Shown piece by piece: positions 39,240-49,381 of a DNA stretch of 64,000 nucleotides. The translations under genes and the position numbers were made by a program. Under the pieces are notes generated by a model, which saw only the letters and a program-made list of their open reading frames with translations, had not been told where the DNA came from and made no database searches. Numbering within the stretch: the stretch's first letter is position 1; each line of letters starts with the position of its first letter. Origin of the DNA: Prosapia bicincta. Lineage: Eukaryota > Arthropoda > Insecta > Hemiptera > Cercopidae. The stretch is taken from positions 66,448,510 through 66,512,509 of the forward strand of contig JBAIZL010000004.1 of the NCBI GenBank assembly GCA_036971475.1. The letters run 5' to 3'.

Positions 39240-39315
39240 GCGCGCGCATCTCTAGACTTCAACAATCTGTACAAGTTCAGTATCACGTGCGGTTTCGTTG
39301 AGGAAGGTTTCGCGT
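39240..39315 (+). promoter_or_regulatory. Candidate core promoter (Inr + DPE-like)
   Basis: In a local GC-richer island (about 39150-39370) TCAGT at 39277-39281 matches the arthropod initiator. If its A (39279) is +1, GGTTT falls at +28 to +32, one base off the downstream promoter element consensus (RGWYV). A CACGTG E-box lies just after the start site. The first coding exon of the transporter-like gene is 1.2 kb downstream on the same strand, so this could be its promoter with an untranslated first exon. Motif matching alone is weak evidence. Confidence 0.3.
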
Positions 39316-39399
39316 CGCCGATCGAGTTACCAGTGGATTAGACCATTGTTGTACCCAGCCTTCATTTGGTCACGAGTGACATGTATGAGTGATCACTTT

Positions 39400-40185
39400 G
39401 AAGACATTTATAAATGATGATTTTTATTTTCAGTTACTAAAAATTAATAAATTCTGTACATGACGGAATTGTTTTCAATTTAAATATAATAAATACACAA
39501 TTATATTACACTTTTTTAAAATCTGTTGAAGGCTGAAATTGTTTTATAATTTTTAATACAATTTTAATCAATAGTTTTTTTGCTAGTTTCTAATTTAATA
39601 TTTTATTTTGTTACTGAAATATTTACACATTTTTCTAATTTACAACGTTCCTTAAACACTAATAATTTTAATTTTAAAGAGATAAAATAAAAATATATTA
39701 AGACAAAATAACAATATATTATTGAATGTATGACTAACTGACTAACACCTTTCCATAAAACTTTACAATTTATGTTCCAAGAGACAGTATAAAGTAGAAG
39801 TATCAAATAAACCACCTACATTGTTTTATAGTCAGTATTTATAAACAGGCAACGAGAAATATAATTTTTGTATTAGAAATAAAATCTCTTAATTACCTAA
39901 TTTCTGTCAAAAATGTTATAAAGTTAATAATTATTACGAAGACAAAAATTTTATAATTACCTATGAATTGTTTTGTATTTTAAAAGAGTTATTCTAATTT
40001 TTTTATTTAAACCTATGGAAAAAAATTTTGTACTAATTATTATAATCATTTTGGCCCTAAAACAAGTATCTACACCACCAGAAAGTCTTAAGGGAAATGG
40101 TTGTCTATATTAAATATTTTTGTATAAAAAATAATTGATAGATATTACAATTTTTAGGATTTCATTTAAGAATATATATATAAAT
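39400..40185. other. AT-rich, nothing recognised
   Basis: Very AT-rich. It could be a 5' intron of the transporter-like gene if the promoter call is right. Confidence 0.4.
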
Positions 40186-40189
40186 GTAA

Positions 40190-40325
40190 TAAATATGGTG
40201 ATACGTTTTCTTGTAATGTAGTTAATTATTCAAAATATTTCAAATACAAGAATAGTTTAAATTCATATATTATTATTCTTATTATTATTATTAAAATTAA
40301 AACTATTCTTGTATTTCAAATAGAT
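40190..40325. repeat. Dispersed repeat family 3, copy 1, with inverted arms
   Basis: It begins with AAATATGGTGATACGTTTTC followed by TTGTAATGTA, matching 62240-62270. The arms 40237-40262 and 40295-40321 are inverted repeats around AATACAAGAATAGTTT, separated by a short ATT-repeat loop. The arm sequence is also related to the AAATACAAGAAT arm of the foldback at 27758. Confidence 0.7.
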
Positions 40326-40452
40326 TTATTCATTAGCATATATATACATAATTACAATTAGATAATATTTTTCTAGCCACATTTGCATACAAACCCAAAG
40401 TGAAACCCTAGTGACAGTGTTTTTACAATGAATAACTCGCGAGTTGAGTGAC

Positions 40453-40714
40453 ATGTCGTCCATCTCGCGGGCCCAGTCCTGGCCCTTGTTGGTGCCGGCA
40501 TCGGCTCCCGAACCGAAGCCTTTCGTGCGACCAAAAACCCCGATAGAGACCCGTAGGTTCCTGAGGAGACACTACTACCCCGAGGGCGGTTGGGGGTGGG
40601 TTGTGTTGGTGGCTTCCACGATGGTGCAAGTGTTGACGCACGGTCTGCAACTGTCTTCAGGGGTTATCCTTGTTCCGACTTCCATCCGGTTCAAAGTCTC
40701 CCTACAGGATTCAG
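40453..40714 (+). CDS. Monocarboxylate-transporter-like protein, first coding exon
   Basis: This exon encodes 87 residues plus one base of the next codon. Residues 1-40 are a Pro/Arg-rich cytosolic N-terminus. EGGWGW at 44-49 is the conserved [D/E]G[G/S][W/F][G/A]W motif at the start of transmembrane helix 1 of the SLC16 (MCT) branch of the major facilitator superfamily. Residues 50-75 form that helix and include LTHG, also usual there. The family moves lactate, pyruvate or related small acids across the plasma membrane; the substrate here is unknown. ATG 40453 is the first in-frame ATG after a TGA at 40429. A short upstream frame (ATG at 40428) overlaps it. The donor TCAG|GTAAAT at 40714/40715 ends the exon in phase 1, inside the loop after helix 1. 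The other exons (helices 2-12) were not found in the window and probably lie downstream. Confidence 0.85.
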
Positions 40715-42104
40715 GTAAATTTGAAATGTTTTTCCTCAGTGGTTTTACAAGTATTTAGAAACATCAAATACTTGTAAAGATATTATTTTCCTAGTTAATA
40801 TTTTATTAGGCCTACTAGATAAATTTAAAAGCTTATAAAATGGTGTATTTAAGCTCTCATATAAAATTGCTTAGTTTTTAAAAGTTTACGTAAATAAAAC
40901 CTGTTGACTAAAATTTTTTTTAAATTTAAATACTAAGGTACATTTTGATTTCAAAACAATCATCTTCAGGAGAAATTATTATAAGAATAACTCTGAAGAA
41001 TAAGAACAGTTATTCTTCTAAAAATTTCCTTTGTAGATGACTGCTTTACAATAGAAATGTAGATCTAAGTTCAGATTCAAAAAGAACGTTTTTGTTATTA
41101 AACAGTTCTACTTATTTGAAATACAAAAATACACCCCATTTGCTCCAAGTTTTTATTGATAGGATATAATTAAATATTAAAATGAAATTCAAAATTATTA
41201 TATTAGAAAACATTTAATTTTTAGTAAAATCGATAAAATGCCTTAAAGTATAATTATTATTTTAATTATATTTATTTCCTATATTATATATTTATTATTA
41301 TTTTATAGATTATTATTATTATTAAAATTAAAATATGCCTATATTATTTAATTAAAATTATTATACTAGTTAAAATTATTGTTAATATAACGGTATGGAA
41401 GCAAAATACATCACTTGAATAGAAACATTACCAGAATGTTATAACAATGTTTTTTGTTAAGAAATCCTTAAAACAAAACGTTTTGACTGAAGTTATCATT
41501 AGAAGAGTAAAAGTAATATTTTAAAAATAACTGGTAAATCAAAAGCAAACAGTTTTGTAACAGAAAACAACGGTTTGATTTATTTGTTAATTTAAATACT
41601 AAATTCTAACACAATTAGAGTGATTTATAACAAAAAGGTAAATTATAGATTTTGTTTTCAGTTTTGAAAAATTGCATTTTACTTTTCATTGGCCAGATTT
41701 GTAACATAAAAAATGTTTTCTTCAGTTCTTTTTTTTAGTTTACCTTTATTTTGTGGGATTTATTTTAATTACGTGTGAACGTTTTCTTAGGTTTGTGTTG
41801 CAATAAGAATCTATTTAGCTTTGTTATAATTAGTGATTTGGTTTTATTTTTTGTTACTTATTTCTATTTTATGTTTTTTGTATTTTACACAGTTTAAAAT
41901 ATTTTAATATTTTTTTGAAGATAATTATGTTTATGAGGTTTTACTTTAAATATACTTTAACTATTTTTAAAGATATTTGTTACTGATCAACTAAATGAGG
42001 AAAACTGATCTATTTGTACAATTATCGACATTCTTCACTGGTGGCGCATTTTTCCTTACATTCTTTATGCCTTGTAAAGTAGTTTAATGTGTGGGGATTT
42101 TATA
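40715..42104. other. Probable intron, AT-rich
   Basis: Follows the splice donor at 40715. Very AT-rich, no second exon seen. It contains a 9-bp perfect hairpin GAAGAATAA(6 nt)TTATTCTTC near 40993-41017 and a decayed hammerhead-like copy on the minus strand at about 40940-40985. Confidence 0.5.
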
Positions 42105-42105
42105 G

Positions 42106-42355
42106 GTTTCCCAGTGGAACAGTGGTAAAGCATTGGTTGACCAACCTAAAAAGGAAACGGGTTGAGTCTCCTGTAGCGCTAAAGAATTTATAAGTACGTT
42201 TAGGTAGAGACAGCTGTGAAAATGCGTATCTGTGTAGAAATCAGAATAATAGGGGGCGGTTGTACCATAGTGCTGGCAGATTGCCTCCTTAAATACAGTT
42301 TGCCCTAAGAAAAGTACTTCTACGCATTTTCCTATAATATCAATAAAGAAAAAAA
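42106..42355 (+). mobile_element. tRNA-derived SINE, copy A
   Basis: The 5' part looks like a tRNA: an A-box-like region GTGGAACAGTGGTAAAGCAT and a B-box-like GGGTTGAGTCTCC 35-40 nt later. The body shares blocks with 59361-59585 in the same order: CG(T/C)TAAAGAATTT, then AATAGGGGGCGGTTGTACC with ATAGTGCTGGC and CCTCC. The tail has AATAAAGAAAAAAAA. This is the layout of a SINE made by RNA polymerase III and moved by a partner LINE. It sits in the probable intron. Confidence 0.75.
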
Positions 42356-42739
42356 ATTTTAGTTATTAAAATTTTGTTTTAATAATATTAATAATAATAA
42401 TAATAACTAAGCTTTTCGCGCATTTTAAGCCCTAAATAATTAAGTCCTGAAATGTTGAGAGTTAAAAAAATATAAATGTAGAAAACATTAAATAAAATTT
42501 TACTAACGGATTTTTTAAAGTAGCAAAACTTCTTTTATATCGATCATTTTAATATAATCTAAGACAATATCAGTTCTTAAATACTTCTTTGGAATAAAAC
42601 CAATGTTTTAATTACCATAAAGGTTTCGGATGAAATCAGAGAAACGTTTGACATTGGAAATTATTCGCCTGACGTTTCAACTTCCAAACAATGTCCTCTT
42701 CATTATTCTTTAGCAATCCTGTTAGTTAAAATATAAATG

Positions 42740-43065
42740 ATGAAAAACCCCAAAACCACAAAATAACATAAAATAACTGACAGGGCCTATTACAAGTAAC
42801 TCAAATTTACTCAAAGTAGGTCAGTCTAGTTTGTATATTATATTACAAACTTCAAATTGTAACTTTTATTAATAAGACCTTCTGATGATGATGATGATGA
42901 CGACGACGACTTTGTAATCGAAATGTACATAAGGGTTTAATCCTAGGTAACTTGTAAAGAAATTAAGTATTTTTATTATTTTTGTGGGGGATTTTTGGAA
43001 TATTTTTAGTGTAGTAAATTGTACCACTGTGCTCTTGACATTGTAGGCCTATATATATCCTGTTA
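42740..43065. mobile_element. Foldback-type repeat carrying a hammerhead-like motif
   Basis: Left end (about 42745-42800: AAAAACCCCAAAACCACAAA, ATAACATAAAATAACTG, ACAAGTAACTC) and right part (about 42945-43000: AGGTAACTTGT, TTTTTATTATTTTTGTGGGG) are related in inverted orientation. The right end (TTGTACCACTGTGCTCTTGA) is the inverted match of the 149-bp insertion at 29777. The hammerhead-like motif lies between the arms. No coding. Confidence 0.6.
42874..42938 (+). ncRNA. Hammerhead-ribozyme-like motif with microsatellite in stem II
   Basis: The order is stem I strand AAGACCTT, core CTGATGA (42882-42888), a (GAT)n(GAC)n run where stem II should be, GAAA at 42920-42923, stem III TG-TA-CA closed by the A-U pair, cleavage base A at 42931, then stem I strand AGGGTTT. 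Stem I has seven pairs, two of them wobble. It is the same subfamily as 56140-56190. Trinucleotide expansion has replaced most of stem II, so activity is doubtful. Confidence 0.5.
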
Positions 43066-46000
43066 ATATTGTGATTTACCAAAATTACTAAAATAAAATT
43101 ATACATTCACAATTTATAACAATAAAAACAAGAGATTTACCTCTTAGCTAGTATTACCATTAGTTTTCAAACGTCATTGGTTCTACATGAACCTCCAGGT
43201 AAACGTTTGTCATTCCACTAAATGCATTCATATTACAACTGATTAATCACTACACATAAGAGAATATTCCACATTTTCAAGCTCCAGATGTTTGTAACTG
43301 TAAATCCGGCACATGGAAGAATTTGACAGGTTCAGGAGTAGGGCGTTACTTCTACAGATAGAAATATATATATGGGTGATCCATAAGTATATCTGTTATA
43401 TTTCTGGAGACAAAGCTCAATCATATAATGTGAGAAAATACTCAAGACCAGTGGCGGTGATAAATTGCGGTAGTTGGCTAGACCGTAATCTATTTGTCTT
43501 CCAGAAGTACACAACAATCACTTTGTGTTTACAGAGGTTACCCGGAAAGTGTCGTTTTATAAGTAATGTGTGGTTTCTTGGTAATTTTAAGCGAATAACA
43601 TTCCGTTTAATTATTTGTACGTTTTATAAAGTTTACATAGATGTTTAAAATATTCTGTTTTTTAATGAGAAATTATCAAGTTTTATCAGATTGCTTCACT
43701 TTTTTAAGAAAAAATTCCCCTTCTATTTTTCTTTTTTTTAACGTTTTTATGCCTCAAGTTATCCTGTTCTTCATTTCACCCTTTCTCCTTGCTTATGTAT
43801 AACAACCATTCCATTCACTTTCTTGTCCTTCTCTTTGTCATTTCTTTCAATGTATTGTTCTTACATCGATCAGTGTTCCAGGTGCATAGACATTTTCTTT
43901 ATGGCCTCATTTTTAATTTCATTGCTTACTAGACGGGTTTATATCTAACCTACCTTAAAGCTTAGTTCCGCTGGAACTCGCTACGCACACCTGTTGGGCA
44001 ATAATAACCTAAAATTAAATATTTAGTTTTTTTATTCTTCCCTATTTTCAGTAAGCAATAGACGGCTCGATTGCAAAATACAGTAATTACATATTTTTAA
44101 ACACAATCCTGCTATTTTTAATAAATCCAAAATTTATTTTTTATAATACTTATTATTAATATTTAGTATTTATTTTATCTATAATTTTTTTTTGTTTATT
44201 TTTAATTATTTTAATGCACGGGAAGAAGTATGTCTCAATCGCAGTTTCTTAACAGGACTTTCATTAGTAAATTAAAGTTAGCATTAGTTTTAGTAAAAGC
44301 AACGAATTTATGTTATAATTCGAAGCATAAATATTTCAAAAAGTACGAAGGTAAAAAGTTATGTGAAAAGCGTTTTATCGCGTGAGGAAATTGTCACAAA
44401 ATTGTTAAGAGTAGATTTGCGTGATCACTTAGGCCTAATGCAACGAAAATGCTATCCTTTACAGGCATCTTGGAAACAGGTATTGTGTTGTAGTTTTTGT
44501 TAACTGTTGAATACGATATGATTTAATGAGATCTCCCATATTAAATATATATAGAGAGTATTAGGAAATAGGTTGGGTCAACGTCAACAAATCAACCGCA
44601 ATCGTTCAATAAAGTTACAAAATCTTTTAAAGATTTATTGTATTCTTTTACAAACACTATTGTAAACATTTTACAATGGAAGTTTTATTTGAAATTAAAA
44701 AATAGTTACAAGTAGGAATTTTCTCACCAGAAACAGCAGAAGGGGTAGGAAAAAAATATTGAATCGTGGTAGAGTTAGAGGCAGGGACAGGAAAATACTC
44801 TGTGAGGCGGGAGGGAGAAAAACTCGTCTTATATGACGTAGATCTATTCTATACAGGAGGTCGTAAGAAAGTCCCTATAGCACATCTATGGAAATGGACG
44901 GAGCAAGATGTGTGAAAAATAATTAGAGATACAGAAAGCACATGAGTTCCATAATATAGAGAATACAATATAGAACTTTAATTGGACACATTAGGTCTTT
45001 ATTGGGACCATACGAGGGTTGTCTTCAGTCAGATATGTTTTTTTTTCATGTAGGGATATTTAAATTTTAATAAATAAAATTGTATTGGTTTAAGCCTTTT
45101 TTTAAAATCATTATTTTCTTAGTTTTAATTTTTCGTAATGTAAAATCGTTTTAGAAAAAATTTCAGTGATTTACTTATCTATAATGCTCGGAATCCCTTA
45201 ATAAAATGACACACGGTATCTCAACGTCTACTTAATCCAGCTGTTACTTAGATTGGCGGCTATATTTTATAAAGCTAAAGAGATTGCGACATTTGCATAA
45301 CGGATGGTTTTCTAGAAAATGCAAACTAGATTCGCAGTAAATACAGTCCACTTTTAAATGAACTTGCTACATATACATAAACAGTCCATTTGCTCCAATC
45401 TGCGATGCATTCAAGATGCTTACGGCAAGCCGACGTCTCTCCTAACCACCGCACAACTTACTTCTGCTTCATTAGAAACGTGGAAATGTTTCAACATTTA
45501 TTTAAATTTCCCTAAACACATTGCTCTCAGCGTGTTAAAATCTAGACTAGATTTTCAAAGATTTGTTGGTATTACCTTTAAACCAAAGAAAACCTGACTA
45601 AAGCTAATTTTTGTAACTTAATATCTTTATAAAGGGAAAACACTTGAGGCATTTACTGTGTTGACGATTTTCAACCGACTGTTTCGGCATAGTTTAATTA
45701 ATTTTTTTAAAAATACAATTTCGTTTAGATAAGCCTCAATCTCTCTATCTTCTGCGACCTAGATTGTGTCAATAAAAGTAAAATAAACTTTGTAAGTAAA
45801 GTTTGTCTGTTGACAAACTGTTTATCCCAGTTGTCTGTTGACAGGCAATTTATTCAGCAGTGCGAGTTTTGTTGTTTGTGTTACTCTTGTCTACTCTTTA
45901 TATATTTGGTGTGTGTTTTATCAAATGAATTTACGTGCGCACGCGTCACATACACACAACTGAATTTCATTCCATTTTATCTTTTTGATGTAAATTTAGC

Positions 46001-46354
46001 AAAATAGAATTTCCCAAATACTTGTTTTAGGTTGCAAAATAGAATTTAAATTTAAACCTAAACAATAATAGATTTAAAATTTATTATTTTTAGCGCTAAG
46101 AATTTTTGTCTTTCTCGCTGGCACAGAATAAAAACAGGCATGACTTTCAGAACAAATTTAATAGGGAATAAAAGCAAAAGATAAAATTTTATATTACATT
46201 GGAATATCTTCAAATGTTTTAAGAATACAAACTCGAAACATTCTGTTTGTCGAGTATGCAATAGTGTTTTCTCCAGTTCACATATTGTAAATTTGGTAGG
46301 CTTCAGAACATTTACTAGATGCATAATAAAACTTGTAAGAGAGTATTTTGGAGT
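43066..46354. other. AT-rich, no recognised exon
   Basis: Probably intronic or intergenic. Frames at 43313-43648 and 45358-45597 have no domain signature, and the first lies opposite another open frame. A T-rich, pyrimidine-biased block is at 43680-43860. Confidence 0.4.
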
Positions 46355-46361
46355 TTGCAGG

Positions 46362-46446
46362 GGGGGACAATGGCCGAGGACTAATCAGTATGCCGCAGTC
46401 GTCGTCCCTTTCACTACTCTCGCAGGAGACGAACGTCGAAGGGAAA
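46362..46446 (+). CDS. Candidate short exon of unknown gene
   Basis: An 85-nt GC-rich island in AT-rich DNA is bounded by TTTGCAG on the left and a perfect donor GTAAGT at 46447. One frame is open throughout and includes GLISMPQSSSLSLLSQETN, a Ser/Leu-rich low-complexity stretch. The polypyrimidine tract before the acceptor is poor, and no family is recognised. It could be an exon of the transporter-like gene 5.7 kb upstream, or an untranslated first exon of another gene. Confidence 0.25.
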
Positions 46447-46904
46447 GTAAGTGACGGCGCGGTGAAAAGTGAGCCGAGAATTATGACAGCCCTTTTATCC
46501 CGGTTGTCATGGAAACCGTTAATCCCTAGTTAGGTGATAGTATTGATAATCCATTTCTGTGAGTCGACCTTGGTTGGCGAAATACCTTTCTAATTTTATT
46601 TCTACTGTAGCTGGTGTCTCATAGTAGTGATATTAGACAACTTTGATATAAACTTCTATTGCAAACAAAAGATTGAAACAATAATTTGTAACTGCTACAA
46701 GCTTGTATATGTAACTGTCACTCTTTTGTAATAATTAGTGTTTTATTCTAGGTACATCATGTGAAATTATTTTCTCTGCTTTCAGGTAGGAAATCCGGCT
46801 TTTATATGATCGACTAGCACCTGTTTACTATACGTAAGTTTAGTGTAATTTGAATTATACAATAATTTATTTTGGAAATAAAATCTATTTAACATAATAT
46901 TTTT

Positions 46905-47582
46905 GATTAATCACTTTAGCATTAGGTTATGACTATCCAAACTTTAAATTTTGTAAATTTGAAAAAACTTACTGAGACCAAATGTTTTCGATAGCTATGT
47001 GGTGGCGATCTTCATCAGTTTCTTCTACTTGGAGTTGTTGGGTTAACCGGTGATGGTTTTAAAGACAGGTTTTCGATCAAGGTTATGGTAAATGTCTGTG
47101 TATTTGTGTCCTGTTTCTCTTATGTGATTGTAAAATGCTGAGTTGGTGTTCTGTTTGTGTTTCTCGACTCTTTGTTTGAAGCTAGGTCCTGTTTGCCCAA
47201 TGTAGAATTTGTTGCAGTTTAATTTGTACACCCCCGGTGCTTGTAGTTTGTCTTTGTTGTTGGTGACGTTTTGTACTTTCTGTTGTAAAGCTTTTCTAAT
47301 GTTATTAGTGTTGTAAGCTATTTTGTATCCTGTTTTATGAGATTTGTGGGATATTTATGTATGGTATTGTGATGTAATTGTTTTCTCTCTCTGTAGTGGT
47401 AATTTTAGTGTTTTGTTTTGTATATTATGCCATAGTTTGTCTATTACTGTGGTGTTGTACCCATTTGTGTATTCTAAATATTTAATGTTGTCTAGTTCTT
47501 TGTTAGAGTTTTCTCTGGTCATTGGAACTTCTTTAAGTCTATGGAGCATGGATCTGAAAGCAACGTGTTCAGATCACTGATT
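46905..47582 (-). pseudogene. Penelope-like element, 3' end, copy 1 (GIY-YIG)
   Basis: Minus-strand pieces give the C-terminus of a Penelope-like reverse transcriptase followed by a GIY-YIG endonuclease. At 47549-47355 the frame starts MLHRLKEVPMTRENSNKELD and continues with YTNGYNTTVIDKL, the usual connector. A stop follows, then SHKTGYKIAYNTNN. At 47231-47043 the endonuclease core has PGVYKLNCNKFYIGQTGPSF (GVY and YIG motifs) and HIRETGH. The frame then jumps from IYHNL to a late position, so about 60 residues after the nuclease core are deleted. Stops and the missing RT palm make it dead. The 3' end carries a hammerhead-like core. Confidence 0.85.
46986..47018 (-). ncRNA. Hammerhead-like core at Penelope-like 3' end, copy 1
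   Basis: On the minus strand CTGATGA (47018-47012), an extra A, GATC, a loop, a 3-bp closing match ATC, then GAAA (46989-46986). Stem II is weaker than in the sister copy at 47970. Known Penelope-like elements carry hammerhead motifs in their terminal repeats, so the location fits, but stem III does not form well. Confidence 0.35.
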
Positions 47583-48088
47583 GACAAATACATCACAATA
47601 CCATACAAACAAACCATCAAACAAAATAGCCCACAAATTTCAAAAAAAAACAGGACACAAAATAACATACAAAACTAATAACAGTTTATAATACAAAATG
47701 CATGACACCAACAACAAAGATAATCTACAACCACCAGGCGCATACAAATACACATAAATTTACCATAACCTAGAATACTTACACATGAACAAAAAAGGAC
47801 CACATCTCAACAAACTAGAACAATATGAAATTTAGAGACACAAAAAAATACAAAGTACAAACATATTAAACGAACAAACACAATCAAAATCACACATACA
47901 CTTTGATACTATCGAAAACCTGCCTTTAATACCGCCACCGCTTGACCCAACATCTCCAAGCAGAAGTCACTGATGAAGATCGCCACATAGGGATCGAAAA
48001 CGTTCTGTCTTGGTAAGTTTTTACAAGTTTGCAAAATTTAACGTTCGGATTGTCATAAACTAATGTTAAAGTGATTAATTAAGATTCA
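47583..48088 (+). pseudogene. Penelope-like element, 3' end, copy 2 (opposite strand)
   Basis: A second 3' fragment of the same family lies head to head with copy 1. The plus strand encodes SQYHTNKPSNKIAHK, KKTGHKITYKTNN, NNKDNLQPPGAYK, then skips the GIY-YIG core and resumes at IYHNLEYLHMNKKG and LNKLEQYEI through HIHFDTIENLP. Stops interrupt it. The deletion is complementary to that of copy 1: copy 1 keeps the nuclease core and loses the tail, copy 2 loses the core and keeps the tail. The noncoding 3' ends match each other for about 120 bp. Confidence 0.82.
47970..47999 (+). ncRNA. Hammerhead-like core at Penelope-like 3' end, copy 2
   Basis: CTGATGA (47970-47976), extra A, stem II GATC(10-nt loop)GATC with possible CC/GG extension, then GAAA (47996-47999). 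The following sequence does not form a clean stem III. Confidence 0.38.
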
Positions 48089-48136
48089 CCGAACGAAATG
48101 GACTACAAAATTCAGAGTTTAATATTTTTGCCAAAG

Positions 48137-48141
48137 ATAGG
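48137..48141. repeat. BEL/Pao target-site duplication, left
   Basis: ATAGG, repeated at 54086-54090. Confidence 0.92.
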
Positions 48142-48978
48142 TGTTCGAGTCAGCGCTCGAAGTTCAAGTTGCTTTGCTGCATAACAGCTGTACCGTGACG
48201 TATTGGTCATGTGATCTCTGACCCGCTAATCGATATCCGAAATTATTGATTTTTTCTCTGGATGAACGCTGCACCCCCACTCCCTTCTTATTTTCTAAGC
48301 TTTCTTCCGCGTCAAGACAAAGTAGAATCGTTCCGACCCTCGAACAGTGCATTTCTACGTTAAACCTCGTAGCCTATTTCCGCATGGCTTTGTTTCAGAC
48401 AATTTAAAGTACCGCTTTCGTTCGTTAATGTGCTTATAGTGCGGACCGCGTTAATGAACTTTTAATGAACTTTTAATGAGCATTTTAATGAACATTTTAA
48501 CTGTATATTTTCGCCGTTGCGCAATCTTAGTGCGTGTACTCACGGTAATAAACTAAGTGCTTGCAAGCTTAACTTTTACGTTTACTCATATTTAAATTGA
48601 GTTTTTTAGTTGCGGGAACGCCTTCAAGAATTCCACGCTGCCTGAGACGACCACAGTACTGTGGAGACTTCACCTCGATTCCAACATTGCATCACTTCTT
48701 ACCTATGGTAAGTGCGTAGTTAAGGAATATGAACAATTTATAATTTATTTGTATTAAATTCAGTGTCGTTGCGTTGTCAGTGTTAAATGACTCTATTTTG
48801 CTTAAAACAGTGCTTAAACTTGCTATGTTAAATATTAACGTCAATTACGCAATCCAGAGTAACCTTGTTAACAATAGGGCTTACCGCACCTCGTGGTTTT
48901 AATTCTAACTTTGATCTGCGGATTAAACATTGGTCCTCGACCAAGCCAGATAGTTTTAATTTATTCCAGCTACAAACA
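48142..48978 (+). repeat. 5' LTR
   Basis: 837 bp, starting TGTTCGAGTC and ending CTACAAACA. The start can fold (TTCGAG/CTCGAA around TCAGCG). It includes AATAAA near 48549, a possible polyadenylation signal. A short 62-codon minus-strand frame is present in both LTRs and is not considered a gene. Confidence 0.96.
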
Positions 48979-48998
48979 TTGGTCCCCACCGGACCGGA
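48979..48998 (+). promoter_or_regulatory. Primer-binding site
   Basis: TGGTCCCCACCGG begins two bases after the LTR end, where a tRNA with 3' terminal ...GGGGACCA would prime minus-strand synthesis. The tRNA cannot be identified by eye. A similar TGGTCCTCGACC lies inside the LTR end about 50 bp upstream. Confidence 0.6.
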
Positions 48999-49381
48999 TT
49001 ATTGAATTATTTCAGTGACCTAGGGTTTTTCTTTCAATTTCACGATAATGTATTAGTGACCACGTGGTTCCTTTGTAACCAAATTAAACATTTGTTGAGT
49101 TATTTCAACGATAAAAATTTATAAATTTTTAAAATTTTTAAAGCTGTAACTAACGTAAGCATGTGCTTACCGCGACGTCACAATCAGGAAAACTTTAACG
49201 ATAATTACCGGTGCCACATTGCGCAATAAGCCACGTGGCTCATAGTTGCATGATTACGAACAAGGAAGTGTTTATGCTTGCTACGACTTACAAATTTTAT
49301 ACAGTCCACTTTATTATCGCGTTTGAACTTATAGTGAGGTTTTTTAATTTCAATTGTTTGTGGTTTTGAAATTTATTTAAA

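Noticed and set aside
42655..42720. Further hammerhead-like string on the minus strand (GAAGAGGACA...GAAACGTC)
   Set aside because: Core differs from CTGATGA at two or more positions and no stem II or stem III forms convincingly.
43313..43648. 111-residue plus-strand frame
   Set aside because: Overlaps an open frame on the other strand, lacks motifs, AT-rich context suggests intron.
48164..48352. 62-residue minus-strand frame present twice (also 53271-53459)
   Set aside because: It lies in both LTRs and is duplicated only because the LTRs are identical.
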